In this document: positions 36,019 to 44,035 of the stretch, in pieces
Layout: each line of letters begins with the position of its first letter
Position numbering within the stretch: position 1 is the first letter of the stretch
Assembly (NCBI RefSeq): GCF_014696355.1
Contig: NZ_JACJQA010000046.1
Location: 62,001-126,000, forward strand
Reading direction: 5' to 3'
Source of the DNA: Pseudanabaena sp. FACHB-1998
Lineage (GTDB): Bacteria > Cyanobacteriota > Cyanobacteriia > Pseudanabaenales > Pseudanabaenaceae
Length of the DNA stretch: 64,000 bases
The notes under the pieces: model-generated
What the model was told of the DNA's origin: nothing
Databases searched by the model: none
What the model saw: only the letters and a program-made list of their open reading frames with translations
Made by a program: the position numbers and the translations under genes

Positions 36019-38043
36019 TTAATTTTTGCGTAAAATCTGGAGTTGATTCAAAAATCTTTTGGATTTTTTGAGCAACTGACGTTGAGCGATCGCCACAAGT
36101 ACTAATTTTTGAATTAGAGGTGAGCTTACCTGAAAACTGGCTTCATTCCATGCGTTGCGATGGACATTAAAGCTTTCTCGTTGCCCGATCGCATATTTAA
36201 TAATATCTATCAATCTAAAAGGCATAGCCCAATAGAAGTGATAAAGTTCATTGGGATCGTCAAAAAATGGACAATCCGTAAAGGCGTTCGCTTCTGTTAG
36301 GGAAGGCGAATGTTTTAGGGTAACGAACATTTCATCTAAAGCTTCGCGCCATAGTTTAGGAGATGTAGACCAATCAAAATTACGAGGCGATCGCTCGACC
36401 ATAAGCTTTACAAAAGTGATTACTGATTCCTGAAATGATGGTAAACCCCAATCTAGGGCGGGCTGATTCTGGATATGCTTCAGCACTGGTTTAACCGAGA
36501 GATCATCTTGCAAGGCGTAATCAAGAGTAGTTCCTTCACAACCTGCACAAAAAACTTCCATCGAAGAAACATATCGGTAGTCGATAGTATTGCGAAGTCC
36601 TGTAGAGTTATTTAGATTAAAGAAAAATGCGACAACTTCTCCTTTTAATTTCAATCCGCCTGTAGGTTTGTCGAGGGCAAAATAGAAACCAACTGGTAGT
36701 CTTGAACCAAATATTTCAAAGGCATTTTCTAAGGAAAGCTGTAAACTACCGCGCCAGCCCACATCAACCAACCCAAATGCTTGACCATCTAGCATTTTTT
36801 CTTGTTGCAGATAGGCTTTGAGGACTTCTCGCTTTTGCTTAGCAATGTCGAGAATTAGGGGGGCTAGAGTGGCATTTTGTTCTAATTGGGCGCGTAGGTT
36901 AACTCGCTCTTTTGCGGATAAATTTTGCTGCCAGCGATCGCTTGGATAGCCTAATGATTTAAAAATTGGTTGAGCAGTTTGATGATCTAGACACATTCTG
37001 GCTAACAGGCTTTCAATTGTAAAAATGTCAGTATCATCAAACATCCATTCCCAAAAAGCTTTATTAATCTTAGTTAATCCGGGCATTCTCAAGGCTTGGC
37101 GACTAACGTATAGGTAACGTAATTCTACTTCTGGATAAATCTGGGGCGCTAACTCCTTGGCGATCTGTAAGAGAATCTCTCCATCCCTTGCCAGAAAATA
37201 AATTCGGGCAAGCTCTCGAACTTTTGCCTGTTGGAGTATCCAGATTACATAGGCAGTTAATACGGGGGCTGCCACGGAGGCGGCAATATCACGCAATATA
37301 GATTCTTTGGAGGTTTTGACTTCTCTAGTTAAGCGGGTGTAGCGAGAAATACCCGCCCAGAGGGAAATAATTCCATTGGTGCTGTGGGCATATTTTTGCA
37401 GAATTGATTCATAACGATTAGGATTAGCATCAGGGAAATAAGTTGCCTTTATTCCTAAAGATTGAGGTTGTGCGACATCAGAATTGGCGTTATTTCCAAT
37501 ATGGGTGAGGTCTTGAGGTGATAGTTTCAAATCTTCTAAAACCTTTAAGAACAAATCACCCTTACCCTTGGATTTCCGATATTGCCAAGAGACGTAGAGG
37601 CGATCGCCTTCTTCCCAACAGCCGTAATATTTCAATCTCTCTTCTAAAAACTCGGCAGGCAAATACATATCGGAGAGAAAAAGAATCTGTGAATGCACTT
37701 GTCTTGCTTGAGCAATCATTTTTAGTGCTTGCGGTACAACCACTAGATATTCTGTTTCTACTAATAGCTCTAGCTGCTTGAGCTTATCTATGATATCTAA
37801 GGGGATTTCTATAGCATTCGCAAATTCGCGGTAGATTTCATCCAGACTAACTTCTCCTCCTTCATAAAATAAACGCGATCGCTTTTCGGCATTAGTTCTG
37901 GCTGCCAGATAGGTTTCCGCAGAGAAGTTAGTCCAGCCAAATTGCAAAGCGCGATCGCCACAAATTCTAAAAATTTCCGTAGGTTCAATTACTAATCTGG
38001 TAAGAACTGTGTCAAAGATATCAAAGCTCGCTATTCTGGGCAT
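36019..38043 (-). CDS. HAD-superfamily protein with long C-terminal region (COG5610-like)
   Basis: This 674-residue protein has an N-terminal HAD domain (about 1-215) with motif I SFDIFDTVLTRL (nucleophile D8, acid D11), motif II FLSDMY near 135 and motif III/IV HIGNNANSDV near 195. The remaining 450 residues form a second globular part with no motif I can name, including a cysteine-containing CAGCEGTTLDY segment. Proteins of this type usually occur in surface-polysaccharide loci. It lies between a GT8-like gene (upstream) and the FeS photolyase gene (6 bp downstream). The reaction is unknown. Confidence 0.75.
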   Translation of the reverse strand: MPRIASFDIFDTVLTRLVIEPTEIFRICGDRALQFGWTNFSAETYLAARTNAEKRSRLFYEGGEVSLDEIYREFANAIEIPLDIIDKLKQLELLVETEYLVVVPQALKMIAQARQVHSQILFLSDMYLPAEFLEERLKYYGCWEEGDRLYVSWQYRKSKGKGDLFLKVLEDLKLSPQDLTHIGNNANSDVAQPQSLGIKATYFPDANPNRYESILQKYAHSTNGIISLWAGISRYTRLTREVKTSKESILRDIAASVAAPVLTAYVIWILQQAKVRELARIYFLARDGEILLQIAKELAPQIYPEVELRYLYVSRQALRMPGLTKINKAFWEWMFDDTDIFTIESLLARMCLDHQTAQPIFKSLGYPSDRWQQNLSAKERVNLRAQLEQNATLAPLILDIAKQKREVLKAYLQQEKMLDGQAFGLVDVGWRGSLQLSLENAFEIFGSRLPVGFYFALDKPTGGLKLKGEVVAFFFNLNNSTGLRNTIDYRYVSSMEVFCAGCEGTTLDYALQDDLSVKPVLKHIQNQPALDWGLPSFQESVITFVKLMVERSPRNFDWSTSPKLWREALDEMFVTLKHSPSLTEANAFTDCPFFDDPNELYHFYWAMPFRLIDIIKYAIGQRESFNVHRNAWNEASFQVSSPLIQKLVLVAIAQRQLLKKSKRFLNQLQILRKN

Positions 38044-38104
38044 AAATTTGGAATAGTAATTATTTTTATTGTTTCTTTAATTCCTAAGGTGGTAGTCCTA
38101 GTTT

Positions 38105-38155
38105 TATATAGGTAAGGATGGGCGGCGCTTCGCGCCGCCCATCCTTACCTATATA
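38105..38155. repeat. 24-bp perfect palindrome (family A)
   Basis: Stem TATATAGGTAAGGATG plus core GGCGGCGC, loop TTC, exact complement. It lies between two same-strand genes and could terminate the upstream GT8-like gene. Confidence 0.8.
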
Positions 38156-38164
38156 GCATTACCC

Positions 38165-39010
38165 TTACGGTTTAAAGAATGTTGAGAGCCAGAACTTATG
38201 TCTAACATCGTTGACATAGTGGCGCATCGCTATTTTCTTAGTAGCAAACTTATCGGGGTACATAAACTGATCATCCACATTCATAATATATTTATCTTTC
38301 GCAAGGGCGACTCCATGATTACGTTTAATTGTTAAATTCACGATAGTTTGCTCTGAAAAATAATTAGGAGATTCCGATAATTTCCCTAATCTCTGAACTG
38401 GCTCACTCCAATCTAAAGCCTTTTTAAATAAAATGAATCCCGCATTAATTGGATCTTGCTTTTCGATATCTTCATAAATGAGACGACTATCTAGGGAATT
38501 TTTACAATCGGGCAGATAGTAAGTATTCTTATCAGTTGAAGAAGCCAAATCTGCTAAATCTGAAGCTCCCTTAAAGAAAAGAATATCTGAATCAGTATAA
38601 AGAGTTGAGCCATCAATGGGAATAGACATGAGAGCCGCAAGCTTCTTTCCCATCGCCTGTTGAGATGCATATTCATAAACAGATGGCGGCAGATCTTCTC
38701 TTTGAAATTTAGTCAAAAGTTGTACATCGACGCAGGGATGCACTTTCTTAAGAAGTTGAATGCTTTCATGGGTATAACTTCCATCAGACATGATGATAAA
38801 TGCTTCTGGGATGCCTACATAACGGAGAAAAGAGCGCAAACTTGCCACCTGCTCTGGTAAATCACGTTCGCAGGATAAAGCATAGACCTTAATTGGAACT
38901 TGACGGCTTTGTTTGATTGGGAAACTAACTATGGCAGAAAGATTGGATTTATAAATTGATCGGAGAAATTTCGCTTGTATTTTTGCTGAATGATAGCCAA
39001 TATTTACCAC
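38165..39010 (-). CDS. GT8-like putative glycosyltransferase
   Basis: This 281-residue protein has a nucleotide-sugar-transferase appearance: a Rossmann-like first half, the metal-binding DxD-type motif TLYTDSDILFF (about residues 138-148), and a late QTIVNL segment. This pattern is shared with GT8 and related retaining transferases. The start is GTG 39010 with GGAGAG upstream at good spacing. It is first in a three-gene run with the HAD and photolyase genes. Family placement is moderate; donor and acceptor are unknown. Confidence 0.65.
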   Translation of the reverse strand: MVNIGYHSAKIQAKFLRSIYKSNLSAIVSFPIKQSRQVPIKVYALSCERDLPEQVASLRSFLRYVGIPEAFIIMSDGSYTHESIQLLKKVHPCVDVQLLTKFQREDLPPSVYEYASQQAMGKKLAALMSIPIDGSTLYTDSDILFFKGASDLADLASSTDKNTYYLPDCKNSLDSRLIYEDIEKQDPINAGFILFKKALDWSEPVQRLGKLSESPNYFSEQTIVNLTIKRNHGVALAKDKYIMNVDDQFMYPDKFATKKIAMRHYVNDVRHKFWLSTFFKP

Positions 39011-39176
39011 TTATCTCTCCTCATCGTAATTTACTAACAATAGATTACTAGGTAATGCTATCGATGTATCCCTAGGAACTGCATCGAACAAAATTAATTT
39101 CTTTTATCTCCCGAAATTATACAGTGATTAATTTTTTAGTGAGTCGCTAGCCCTATCTATAGCTGTAGTCTCTTGC

Positions 39177-39252
39177 CTTAGGATAAACCGAAACCCAAGA
39201 AGCGAGTTGCGGTGATTAGCGCTGTAACTCGCTTCGGGTTTTGTGACCTAAC
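39177..39252. repeat. Palindrome family A copy, imperfect
   Basis: Ends TTAGGATAAA and TTGTGACCTAA flank a hairpin, AAGCGAGTTGC with GTAACTCGCTT, whose core (GGTGATTAGCGCT) is degenerate. The arm AAGCGAGTTGC is shared with the copy at 20888. Confidence 0.65.
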
Positions 39253-39270
39253 CTTATAATAAGGGTGTAA

Positions 39271-39303
39271 AAAGGACAAAATGGCGTAGCCATTTTGTCC
39301 TTT
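39271..39303 (-). terminator. Hairpin after the ABM-domain gene
   Basis: A 15-bp perfect stem (AAAGGACAAAATGGC) around GTA, 5 bp beyond the stop codon of the minus-strand gene. Confidence 0.65.
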
Positions 39304-39307
39304 GGTA

Positions 39308-39892
39308 TTATCTCCTTTTTCTTTTTGGGGTTGGATAAAGCCAAAAGTTGAGTATTTTGGTCAGATAAGGCATGACGGGATAGGTCAGCAACGTAGAAAC
39401 AAAAATCACCGAAATTAGTAAGCTGATTAATGGTGGTAATCCCTGCAAAAACGGTGCAACAACTAGATTGGCTAATAAGATAAGCGGGTAAACGGCAATC
39501 ACTCCCACGATGACCTGTTTGTAGTAAGCGGGTTGGGGAGGGGCTGGCAATGAATTTTGTGGCAATGTAAACCACAACTCTAAACCACTGGACTGATGTT
39601 GAAGCGATCGCCTTGCAATAAATTCTTTTGATCTTCGCATCCATTGCTGATAGACAGACGACGTGAGCCAAGTTTTGCAATGATCGTAATTATCGAATTT
39701 TACTATGACCACATATTCAGGATATTGATGATCGCGAGGGCGAATTATTTCCACTCCTATAAATCCTGCAAACTGCTGAGCAGATTGATTAATTCCTTTA
39801 GTCCAATCCTCATATTCTTCGATGAGATTTGGTTCAACAACTTCTGAAATAACTAAAGTAATCGGATCGGAATGCTGTCCAAATTGCTCCAT
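39308..39892 (-). CDS. Antibiotic-biosynthesis-monooxygenase (ABM) domain membrane protein
   Basis: This 194-residue protein has an ABM ferredoxin-like domain (about 8-105: TLVISEVVEPNLIEEYEDW, FIGVEIIRP, YVVIVKFDNYDHCKTW) joined to two C-terminal transmembrane helices (about 125-145 and 152-175) and a basic tail. ABM domains are small dimeric oxygenase or heme-degrading folds, and the membrane-anchored form is common but uncharacterised. It starts at ATG 39892. A different-frame ORF over the same DNA (39216-39680) is a shadow. Confidence 0.75.
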   Translation of the reverse strand: MEQFGQHSDPITLVISEVVEPNLIEEYEDWTKGINQSAQQFAGFIGVEIIRPRDHQYPEYVVIVKFDNYDHCKTWLTSSVYQQWMRRSKEFIARRSLQHQSSGLELWFTLPQNSLPAPPQPAYYKQVIVGVIAVYPLILLANLVVAPFLQGLPPLISLLISVIFVSTLLTYPVMPYLTKILNFWLYPTPKRKRR

Positions 39893-39966
39893 AGAATTCG
39901 CAATAAATAGTTGAGGTTAGTTTAACAAATGACTCTGTTAATTTTTTGTTTAAGCAAAGCAATCCC

Positions 39967-40014
39967 GCAATCAATGAAAGTGGCGGCGCAAAGCGCCGCA
40001 CTTTCATTGATTGC
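39967..40014. repeat. Palindrome family A copy
   Basis: Stem GCAATCAATGAAAGT with core GCGGCGC-AAA-GCGCCGC and one bulged G. It lies between the response-regulator gene and the ABM gene on the same strand. Confidence 0.75.
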
Positions 40015-40030
40015 CTAAATCTTATTTATT

Positions 40031-40666
40031 TTAGATTTTAACTTGAGCTACTAAAATTGCAATTTGAGTTCTATTGCGTAGATTTAGCTGACTGAGGATG
40101 CTGGTAATATGATTTTTGACTGTTTTAGGTGAAATATACAGTTGATTAGCAATTTCTTCGTTATTAGCTCCTGTCGCAATCAACTGCACTATCTCCTGTT
40201 CTCTGGGGGTGAGTTTACTCCAGTCCGTACTCAAAACATCGGCAGTTTCTGGTATTCGCGCAATTACTCTTCGACCTAAGTTTAAATCTAAATGCATATA
40301 GCCTCGGTACACGGCCTGAATCGCAAATGCTAATTCTTCAGGTGGCGTATTTTTGAGAATATATCCCGAAGCGCCGTATTTTAGAGCTTGCGAAATATTT
40401 TCATCGGTGTCGTCAATGGTCAAGATCAGGACTTTTGTTTCTGGAGCGCGATCGCAAATGTGACGAGTGGTCTCTACTCCATCCATGACGGGCATTTGAA
40501 TATCCATCAAAACAACATCTGGCTTGAGAAGTTCTACCTGCGCGATCGCTACTTTTCCATTTTCTGCCTCGCCAACTATTTCTAGAGAATTCTCATCACC
40601 AAGGGAGATTTTGAGGGCGCGACGAATGAAAGCATGATCGTCTACCAGTAAAACGCGAATTTTCAT
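40031..40666 (-). CDS. NarL/FixJ-family response regulator
   Basis: This 211-residue regulator has a receiver domain (about 1-120) with acidic pocket VDDH, phospho-acceptor Asp in VVLMDIQMPVMDG and the conserved Lys in YILKNTPP. A LuxR-type helix-turn-helix follows (about 145-205: LTPREQEIVQLIATGANNEEIANQLYISPKTVKNHI). It activates or represses transcription after phosphorylation by an unlinked kinase. It is divergent from a single-domain response regulator; a long inverted repeat lies between them and could be a binding site. Confidence 0.93.
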   Translation of the reverse strand: MKIRVLLVDDHAFIRRALKISLGDENSLEIVGEAENGKVAIAQVELLKPDVVLMDIQMPVMDGVETTRHICDRAPETKVLILTIDDTDENISQALKYGASGYILKNTPPEELAFAIQAVYRGYMHLDLNLGRRVIARIPETADVLSTDWSKLTPREQEIVQLIATGANNEEIANQLYISPKTVKNHITSILSQLNLRNRTQIAILVAQVKI

Positions 40667-40699
40667 AGGATTGTCCGATTACACTTAAACCCGAATCCC

Positions 40700-40744
40700 T
40701 AGATTTTTGAAAAGTTGTGCAAAGCACAACTTTCCAAAAATCTA
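40700..40744. repeat. 21-bp inverted repeat upstream of the NarL-type gene
   Basis: Stem TAGATTTTTGAAAAGTTGTGC with one mismatch around AAA. It lies in the divergent region, not after a gene. Confidence 0.65.
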
Positions 40745-40800
40745 TTGTGATTCGTTTTATTATTTGAGCTTAACTTTTATGAGTTAATTCTTCAAGTAAC

Positions 40801-40852
40801 CTTAGTCCTAATTGAGGATAGGACTAAAGTACTACCTCAATTCAGGACTTAG
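40801..40852. promoter_or_regulatory. Long inverted repeat between divergent response-regulator genes
   Basis: CTTAGTCCTAATTGAGG pairs with CCTCAATTCAGGACTTAG (one mismatch, one bulge), and the spacer holds a third AGGACTA. It lies 62 bp before ATG 40914. It may be an operator for the NarL-type regulator. Confidence 0.45.
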
Positions 40853-40913
40853 TCTTCATGTGTAATCAAATTCTCCAGCCTAGGATTGAGTGATTGAATG
40901 GAGATTCAAAGCC

Positions 40914-41285
40914 ATGTCTAAGATTTTAGTTGTTGAAGATAGTTCTACGCAGAGAGAAATGATTGTCAATTTACTCAAAAATAATCAATTTGAGATTTCT
41001 ACCGCGAGTAATGGTTTAGAAGCGATCGCTCAGGCTCAATCTTTTCACCCAGATTTAGTAATCACAGATATCATCATGCCTCAAATGCATGGCTATGAAC
41101 TATGTCGCCGACTGAGAGATAATCCTGAAACGTGGAACATTAATATTGTGATGTGTTCTGCCAAATCCACTAAAGCTGATCGCCATTGGGGATTAAGACA
41201 AGGCGCTAATGCCTACGTTACCAAGCCTTTTCATCCCGATGATCTGCTAGATACCGTAAAAGAACTTTTAAGCAGTTCCGCCTAG
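40914..41285 (+). CDS. Single-domain response regulator (CheY/PilH-like)
   Basis: This 123-residue stand-alone receiver has acidic pocket VVEDSS, Asp in LVITDIIMPQMHGYE, the Thr/Ser switch in MCSAKSTKAD and K in YVTKPF. It has no output domain, so it signals by protein contact, as PilG/PilH/CheY proteins do in phototaxis and motility. ATG 40914 (MSKILVVEDSS) is preferred over a GTG at 40890, since it starts the domain correctly. A family-B repeat follows directly. Confidence 0.9.
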   Translation: MSKILVVEDSSTQREMIVNLLKNNQFEISTASNGLEAIAQAQSFHPDLVITDIIMPQMHGYELCRRLRDNPETWNINIVMCSAKSTKADRHWGLRQGANAYVTKPFHPDDLLDTVKELLSSSA

Positions 41286-41292
41286 TTACAAC

Positions 41293-41389
41293 ACTTAAGC
41301 GAAATTAAATATAAAACCCAAAACCTGCGGCGCACGCGCAGCGTGAGCCACAGGTTTTGGGGCTGGTTTTTTAATTATGCCCAGCTACT
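41293..41389. repeat. MITE-like element, family B, copy 2 (inverted orientation)
   Basis: Ends CTTAAGCGAAATTAAATATA and TTAATTATGCCCAGCTACT match the opposite ends of the 53419 copy, so it lies in reverse orientation. The central palindrome is ACCTGCGGCGCACGC with GCGTGAGCCACAGGT. It fills the gap between convergent genes. Confidence 0.75.
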
Positions 41390-41397
41390 GCGATATT

Positions 41398-42579
41398 TTA
41401 GACAGGAGTAGTAAAACGAATCTTGAGATAATCGTCTTCCATTTTCGCGCCCGATGTCTGGAGAACAGAGAGGGCTTGAGGTAACACTAAATTACGACGA
41501 TGATTACCAATACGGATATTTAGCTCATCGCCAGTTTTAGTAAGTTCAATCTTTTCCTTCGGAACTCCCGGAAGATAGAGTTCTAAGCGATACTGCTTGT
41601 TCTCTTCAACCACCCGCATCGTATTTTCTTTATAGTAAATTTGAGCAGGATCTTCTTCGCCAAACAAGGTTTCTTTCAGACGCTCTAGAGCGGTAATACC
41701 ACACATTTCCTCAGCGTAGAGAGGAATTTGCTTGATCGGCAGAGGATGGAAGTCACGATAGATTTGTTCGCAATATTGCTTCTGATTATCCTTCCAAACT
41801 TTAAAGAAGGGATCTTGAACTTCTTCTGGAATAATCCGATTAGCAATTACCAAATCTGTCGCCACATTGTAGAGACTAAGATAGGAATGCGCTCTGAGCG
41901 ACTCATTGATCACCATCTTTTCGGGATTTGTCACCAATCGGACGGTAGTAATTGTGTTATCGGTGAGGATTTTTTCGAGTGCTTCCAATTCTTCATAGAA
42001 CTCATAGGGAGCATCCATCACTTCTTTATTGGGTAAAGAGAAGCCTGTAACCCGCTTAAAAATTGGCTCGAATACAGGACTCAAGACCTGAGCCATCCCT
42101 TGCAAGGGTTTATAAAACTTCCGCATATACCAGCCTGCGACTTCTGGAAGAGATAGCAAGCGCAGTGCTGTCCCTGTTGGTGCAGAGTCAATTACCAATA
42201 CATCAAAATCTTTTTCGTCATAGTGACGCTTCACTCGCACTAAACCAAAAATCTCATCCATCCCCGGGAGGATGGCTAACTCTTCGGCTTGTACACCTTC
42301 CAAGCCTCGTGCTTGAAGAACTTCGCTAATATAACGCTTGACCGCACCCCAGTTTCCTTCAAGCTCCCTTAGAGCATCTAGTTCGGCTCCCCAAAGATTT
42401 GGTCTTACTTCTTTCGGATCGTGACCTAACTCGACCATAAAGCTATCGGCGAGGGAGTGAGCAGGATCGGTACTCAAAACTAGCGTTTTATAACCCAATT
42501 CAGCACAACGCAGACCTGTCGCTGCTGCTACGGAAGTTTTACCAACTCCGCCTTTTCCAGTCATTAAAATGATACGCAT
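41398..42579 (-). CDS. ArsA/Get3-family ATPase with C-terminal HSP20-like domain
   Basis: This 393-residue protein has the deviant Walker [12 protein letters not shown] near the N-terminus, the switch segment [12 protein letters not shown] and the [15 protein letters not shown] motif, all typical of ArsA/Get3 P-loop ATPases. The last 80 residues (about 312-393: [27 protein letters not shown]) form an alpha-crystallin/HSP20-like domain, common in the cyanobacterial and plastid members. No arsenite-pump genes are near, so arsenic resistance is unlikely; roles in membrane-protein handling are the better guess. Confidence 0.88.
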   Translation of the reverse strand: MRIILMTGKGGVGKTSVAAATGLRCAELGYKTLVLSTDPAHSLADSFMVELGHDPKEVRPNLWGAELDALRELEGNWGAVKRYISEVLQARGLEGVQAEELAILPGMDEIFGLVRVKRHYDEKDFDVLVIDSAPTGTALRLLSLPEVAGWYMRKFYKPLQGMAQVLSPVFEPIFKRVTGFSLPNKEVMDAPYEFYEELEALEKILTDNTITTVRLVTNPEKMVINESLRAHSYLSLYNVATDLVIANRIIPEEVQDPFFKVWKDNQKQYCEQIYRDFHPLPIKQIPLYAEEMCGITALERLKETLFGEEDPAQIYYKENTMRVVEENKQYRLELYLPGVPKEKIELTKTGDELNIRIGNHRRNLVLPQALSVLQTSGAKMEDDYLKIRFTTPV

Positions 42580-43011
42580 GGTCGATATGACTCGTCTTGT
42601 TGAATTATCGAGAATCTAGAATTAATCTCGCTTTAACGGGATTAGTCCTAGTAAAATTTTGAATAAATAGATGGCTTAGCAAATCTTTACATTTGCTGCT
42701 CATTCTAACATCGATATTGCGATCGCCTGTATAAAAAACTCGCAATTATCTAGCCTTTGGTTTGTTTTTCTAGTTTTTGGGGATAAATATATGTTAGCTT
42801 AGCCAAATATATAGCCACAGCTAGTCATGTTAAGACAAATCCAAACGATAAAAGAGAGATGCTGCCCTAGACTCAGCCTCTCTCTTTTATCGTTTACAAC
42901 GCTTTGCACTCAAAGGAACCGAAATATCTTGCTTCCTTTGAGCGGTAATTTCCTTATGTATTCATAAAAATCGCTCCAGATAAGTTAAATGATCGAAAAT
43001 CATTAATCTAT
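42580..43011. other. Intergenic region with two hairpins
   Basis: 432 bp between divergent genes. It holds a palindrome at 42843-42895 flanked by GTTAAGACAAA, and a second inverted repeat, CTCAAAGGAA/TTCCTTTGAG (42909-42942). There is no supportable ORF. Confidence 0.6.
42829..42895. repeat. Palindrome with family-A-like outer end but different core
   Basis: A stem of about 21 bp, AAACGATAAAAGAGAG plus GCTG with one mismatch. It is preceded by GTTAAGACAAA, similar to the ends of the copies at 7603 and 56608. The usual GGCGGC core is absent. Confidence 0.6.
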
Positions 43012-43371
43012 ATGAATGAGAAACTTTCCCCTATAGATCTTGATCAGCTAAACCAAATATCAGAGGGAGATCTAGAGTTTGAGGTTGAGGTTTTGCAAGT
43101 ATATATAGAAGATGTGATGCAAAGAATAACCATAATCGGTGAAGCGATCGCTACTAGCGATCTCTCACCAATTATGAAAGAGGCTCACCATATTAAGGGT
43201 TCGAGTAGTAATGTTGGGGCGTTACAAATGCGTAATTTAGCCATTCAATTAGAAGGAATAAATTTTCCGCAGGATCATGACAAAGCTTTAGAAATTCTTG
43301 GGGCGATGCCTGTGGCGATGCAAGATATTGAGATTTTTGTGAATGAGAAATTAGCAAATTTGGGTTCTTGA
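43012..43371 (+). CDS. Histidine phosphotransfer (Hpt) domain protein
   Basis: This 119-residue four-helix Hpt protein has the phosphorylatable H59 in KEAHHIKGSSSNVGA. It would relay phosphate between a hybrid kinase, such as the large one at 16027, and a response regulator. No cognate partner is adjacent. Start ATG 43012 lacks a strong SD. A palindrome begins seven bases after the stop codon. Confidence 0.85.
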   Translation: MNEKLSPIDLDQLNQISEGDLEFEVEVLQVYIEDVMQRITIIGEAIATSDLSPIMKEAHHIKGSSSNVGALQMRNLAIQLEGINFPQDHDKALEILGAMPVAMQDIEIFVNEKLANLGS

Positions 43372-43377
43372 GCTTGT

Positions 43378-43422
43378 TATATATGTAAGTGGCGGCACTT
43401 CGCGCCGCCACTTACATATATA
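43378..43422. repeat. 19-bp palindrome (family A) after the Hpt gene
   Basis: Stem TATATATGTAAGTGGCGGC, 7-nt loop ACTTCGC, exact complement. It is a likely terminator. Confidence 0.75.
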
Positions 43423-43494
43423 AAGTTTTGGGACTATAAGACTCCCTATGAGACTATACTGTACATAGCGATGTTCTAATTTGCCACCGTAGTT

Positions 43495-43875
43495 ATGAGT
43501 CTCCCTTTTTCTGCATTTAATCTAAATTCGGATCATGTCTACGAGCTAATGGATGTAGAGGCGATCCAAAAAGCTTTGGGGCGATCGCGGGCTTCGGTAT
43601 ATCGATATGCCAATACTGACCCCAATCAAAGTGACCTTAACCTACCCTATGATCCCCAAAAGCTCAATCCAGAGTTGCGCCAAAGCGATCGCGAACCGTT
43701 GTTATTTCACCCTACGGAAGTATCCAGATTTGCTAGAGATGTTCTGAAGATGAAGCAGGTAACGATTCAGGTGCAGGAACCGACTCAGAATGAAACTAAT
43801 CGGCTCTTGCGGGAAATTTTGCAAGAATTAAAAACTCTGAATCAAGCGATCGGAAATCTCAGTAATCGAGCGTAG
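43495..43875 (+). CDS. Conserved-type small HTH protein with C-terminal helix
   Basis: This 126-residue protein has a helix-turn-helix-like segment (VEAIQKALGRSRASVYRYANTD, about residues 20-41), a linker, a second small helical region (LFHPTEVSRFARDVLKM) and a C-terminal amphipathic helix with heptad leucines (TNRLLREILQELKTLNQAIGNL) likely to oligomerise. It looks like a cyanobacterial DNA-binding or scaffold protein, but I cannot name a family. Start ATG 43495. Confidence 0.65.
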   Translation: MSLPFSAFNLNSDHVYELMDVEAIQKALGRSRASVYRYANTDPNQSDLNLPYDPQKLNPELRQSDREPLLFHPTEVSRFARDVLKMKQVTIQVQEPTQNETNRLLREILQELKTLNQAIGNLSNRA

Positions 43876-43925
43876 GGTGGGTCAGCGTCAGCGTAACGCA
43901 CTCAATAACCGCAAAGGATACGTTT

Positions 43926-44004
43926 ACCAATTCATGAAAGTGCTGTCACACTTTCGTGATTTATACCAAATGAAGAAATGGCGGAGCCATTTCTTCATTT
44001 GGTA
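43926..44004. repeat. Composite palindromic element (family C), short version
   Basis: The CATGAAAGTG...CACACTTTCGTG hairpin is followed by a 19-bp palindrome, TACCAAATGAAGAAATGGC with loop GGA (43964-44004). These are the same modules as 7685-7797, in the opposite order and without the middle linker. Confidence 0.7.
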
Positions 44005-44035
44005 CTACGCGATCGACAGCAGGGCTGCATTAGGG

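Noticed and set aside
39216-39680. 154-residue minus-strand ORF
   Set aside because: It overlaps the ABM-domain gene in another frame; its translation shows no domain and has biased Cys/Ser/Thr content typical of a shadow frame.
41398-42579. Arsenic-resistance operon
   Set aside because: No ArsB, ArsC or ArsR gene nearby, and the HSP20-like tail argues against a pump ATPase.
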